From the NCBI GenBank assembly GCA_020249005.1, contig JADCGN010000015.1, positions 1 through 7,359 of the forward strand: a DNA stretch of 7,359 bases, written 5' to 3'. A program made the translations under genes and the position numbers. The stretch comes from Alphaproteobacteria bacterium. GTDB taxonomy: Bacteria; Pseudomonadota; Alphaproteobacteria; UBA2136; UBA6156. The notes beneath the pieces are model-generated. The model searched no databases, had not been told where the DNA came from, and was given only the letters and a program-made list of their open reading frames with translations. This document shows positions 6,140 to 7,359 of the stretch, piece after piece (within the stretch, counting starts at the first letter, position 1; each line of letters opens with the position of its first letter).

Positions 6140-6472
6140 ATGCCAAGTGAAATTCAAAATATTATTAAGTTTTGGCCAGAGTCGCGTTCTAAAATTCTTT
6201 CTGGCGAGAAAAAACAAACAACGCGCTGGGGTGAAAGATTCTTCAGTCTGGGTCAAGAACTTGATGCATTTATAAATACTGAGAACCAACCATTCGCCAA
6301 ATTAAAAGTAAATCACATTGAAAAACGGACTTTGGTAACAATGAGTGTGGAAGATATTCAGGAAAATGGCTATGCGAGCCGGGAAGACTTTTGGCACGGG
6401 TTTCAAAAAAGTTTTCCTGAAGCTTTACCCACTGAAGAATTTACACTCGTGAAATTTGAAATCGTGAAATAA
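6140..6472 (+). CDS. Small ASCH-domain protein, possible YqfB-like amidohydrolase, inserted between grpE and dnaK
   Basis: A 110-aa protein with the ASCH (PUA-like fold) pattern: F..(S)R..IL.GEKKQTTRW at about 11-30, LGQELDAF at 37-44, FAKLKVNHI at 52-60, QENGYASREDFWHGFQKSFP at 74-93 and a last strand FTLVKFEIV at 101-109. ASCH proteins bind RNA or nucleosides; the best-known enzyme is E. coli YqfB, an N4-acetylcytidine amidohydrolase. Aligned by eye to my memory of YqfB, its Lys21, Thr24 and Glu74 correspond to K24, T27 and E75 here, so activity is possible but unproven. Base composition is odd: 125 of 333 bases are G or C (about 38%), with many AAA, AAT, TTT and ATT codons, unlike grpE and dnaK. 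It begins two bases after grpE stops, with AAGGGGG (6123-6129) inside grpE as its ribosome site. Its stop overlaps the dnaK ribosome site. Recent transfer is likely. Confidence 0.8.
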   Translation: MPSEIQNIIKFWPESRSKILSGEKKQTTRWGERFFSLGQELDAFINTENQPFAKLKVNHIEKRTLVTMSVEDIQENGYASREDFWHGFQKSFPEALPTEEFTLVKFEIVK

Positions 6473-6477
6473 AGGAG
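6471..6477 (+). promoter_or_regulatory. Ribosome binding site of dnaK, overlapping the ASCH stop codon
   Basis: AAAGGAG begins within the TAA stop (6470-6472) of the ASCH gene and lies 7 bases ahead of the dnaK ATG. This ideal site fits a highly expressed chaperone and would let ribosomes finishing the ASCH gene restart on dnaK. Confidence 0.85.
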
Positions 6478-6484
6478 TACACCC

Positions 6485-7359
6485 ATGAGCAAAGTCATCG
6501 GCATTGACCTCGGCACCACCAACAGCTGCGTGGCCGTGATGGACGGCAAGGAAACCCGCGTGATTGAAAACAACGAGGGTGCGCGCACCACGCCCAGCAT
6601 CGTGGCCTTTGCCAAGGGCAACGTGAACGGCGAACGCCTGGTGGGCCAACCCGCCAAGCGCCAGGCCATCACCAACCCGGAAGGCACCTTGTTTGCGGTC
6701 AAGCGCCTCATCGGCCGCCGCTTTGACGATAAGATGGTGGAAAAGGCCAAGGCGCATAGCCCATTTAAAATCGTGAAGGGCCCCAACGGCGACGCTTGGG
6801 TGGAAGTGGGCGGCAAGGCCATGGCGCCGGCCGAGATCTCCGCCATGGTGCTGCAGAAAATGAAGGACACTGCCGAAGCCTTCTTGGGCGAAAAGGTGAC
6901 GCAAGCCGTGATCACCGTGCCCGCCTACTTCAACGACGCCCAGCGCCAAGCCACCAAGGATGCCGGCAAGATTGCGGGCCTAGAAGTGCTGCGCTTGGTG
7001 AACGAGCCCACCGCCGCCGCGCTGGCCTACGGCCTGGGTGAGGACATCAAGGGCCACAAGACTGTTGCGGTGTATGACCTCGGCGGCGGCACATTCGACG
7101 TGTCCATCCTGGAAATCGGCGACGGCGTGGTGGAAGTGAAGGCCACCAATGGTGACACCTTCCTCGGCGGGGAAGACTTCGACAGCCGCGTGCTGCAATG
7201 GCTGGCCGATGAATTTAAAAAGCAAGAAGGCATCGACCTCACCAAGGATAAGTTGGCGCTGCAACGCCTGAAGGACGAAGCGGAAAAGGCCAAGAAGGAA
7301 CTTTCCTCAGCCACCACGATTGACATCAACCTGCCGTTCATCACCGCCGATGCCAGCGG
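6485..7359 (+). CDS. dnaK: Hsp70 chaperone DnaK, N-terminal ATPase domain (cut by window edge)
   Basis: The main ATP-driven folding chaperone of the cytosol, working with GrpE and DnaJ and, in many bacteria, also tuning the heat-shock sigma factor. 291 codons are visible with no stop; the full protein should be about 630-640 aa, so the substrate-binding domain lies beyond the edge. Seen features of the actin-like ATPase: phosphate loop 1 IDLGTTNSCVAV (7-18), NNEGARTTPS (29-38), AVKRLIGRRF (71-80, with the catalytic lysine K73), VITVPAYFNDAQRQATKDAG (142-161), NEPTAAALAYG (173-183), phosphate loop 2 DLGGGTFD (198-205) and LGGEDFDSRV (227-236). Base composition matches hrcA and grpE rather than the ASCH gene next to it. 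All key nucleotide-binding residues are present, so the gene looks functional. dnaJ may follow beyond the right edge, but this cannot be seen. Confidence 0.98.
   Translation, partial: MSKVIGIDLGTTNSCVAVMDGKETRVIENNEGARTTPSIVAFAKGNVNGERLVGQPAKRQAITNPEGTLFAVKRLIGRRFDDKMVEKAKAHSPFKIVKGPNGDAWVEVGGKAMAPAEISAMVLQKMKDTAEAFLGEKVTQAVITVPAYFNDAQRQATKDAGKIAGLEVLRLVNEPTAAALAYGLGEDIKGHKTVAVYDLGGGTFDVSILEIGDGVVEVKATNGDTFLGGEDFDSRVLQWLADEFKKQEGIDLTKDKLALQRLKDEAEKAKKELSSATTIDINLPFITADAS

Noticed and set aside
6260..6290. Possible internal promoter for dnaK inside the ASCH gene (CTTGATG, TATAAAT)
   Set aside because: The boxes are not properly spaced relative to each other, and such strings are expected by chance in a 38% GC gene.

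Overview
The window is moderately GC-rich (about 60% by eye) and densely coded. It reads as a piece of a Gram-negative, most likely alphaproteobacterial, chromosome. The pointers are an hrcA-grpE block, a proteobacterial-type DnaK, a DnaQ whose tail ends in an Ala-His-Ala...Leu-Trp helix that I associate with alphaproteobacterial epsilon subunits, and two Sec-exported envelope proteins. I cannot name the genus.

Left part (1-2140). A gene on the minus strand runs off the left edge. It begins with a membrane segment followed by a probable periplasmic sensor domain, as in chemoreceptors. A stand-alone MnmC-type tRNA methyltransferase domain (mnmD-like) is read rightwards. It meets, tail to tail with a 4-base overlap, a minus-strand gene for an exported protein with a C-terminal LysM domain.

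Middle part (2165-4409). Only 24 bases from the LysM gene and divergent from it lies a periplasmic solute-binding protein of the peptide/nickel (SBP_bac_5) type, with no transporter partners in view. Ten bases after it comes dnaQ, the DNA polymerase III proofreading exonuclease.

Right part (4410-7359). This is a heat-shock chaperone operon: hrcA (repressor), grpE (nucleotide exchange factor), a small ASCH-domain gene, then dnaK (cut by the right edge). A degenerate but correctly spaced CIRCE operator (9-9-9 layout, 14 of 18 arm bases matching consensus) sits in front of hrcA with a sigma70-like -35 box in its spacer, so the operon is probably repressed by its own first product.

The most unusual item is the 110-aa ASCH gene wedged between grpE and dnaK. 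By hand count it is about 38% GC, against clearly higher values in its neighbours. It is fitted with 2-base and 12-base junctions and keeps the Lys/Thr/Glu residues that I recall as catalytic in the ASCH-fold amidohydrolase YqfB. It looks like a transferred gene that has joined the chaperone transcript. No RNA genes, CRISPR arrays, insertion sequences or convincing intrinsic terminators were seen, and no stretch of more than 300 bases lacks a gene.
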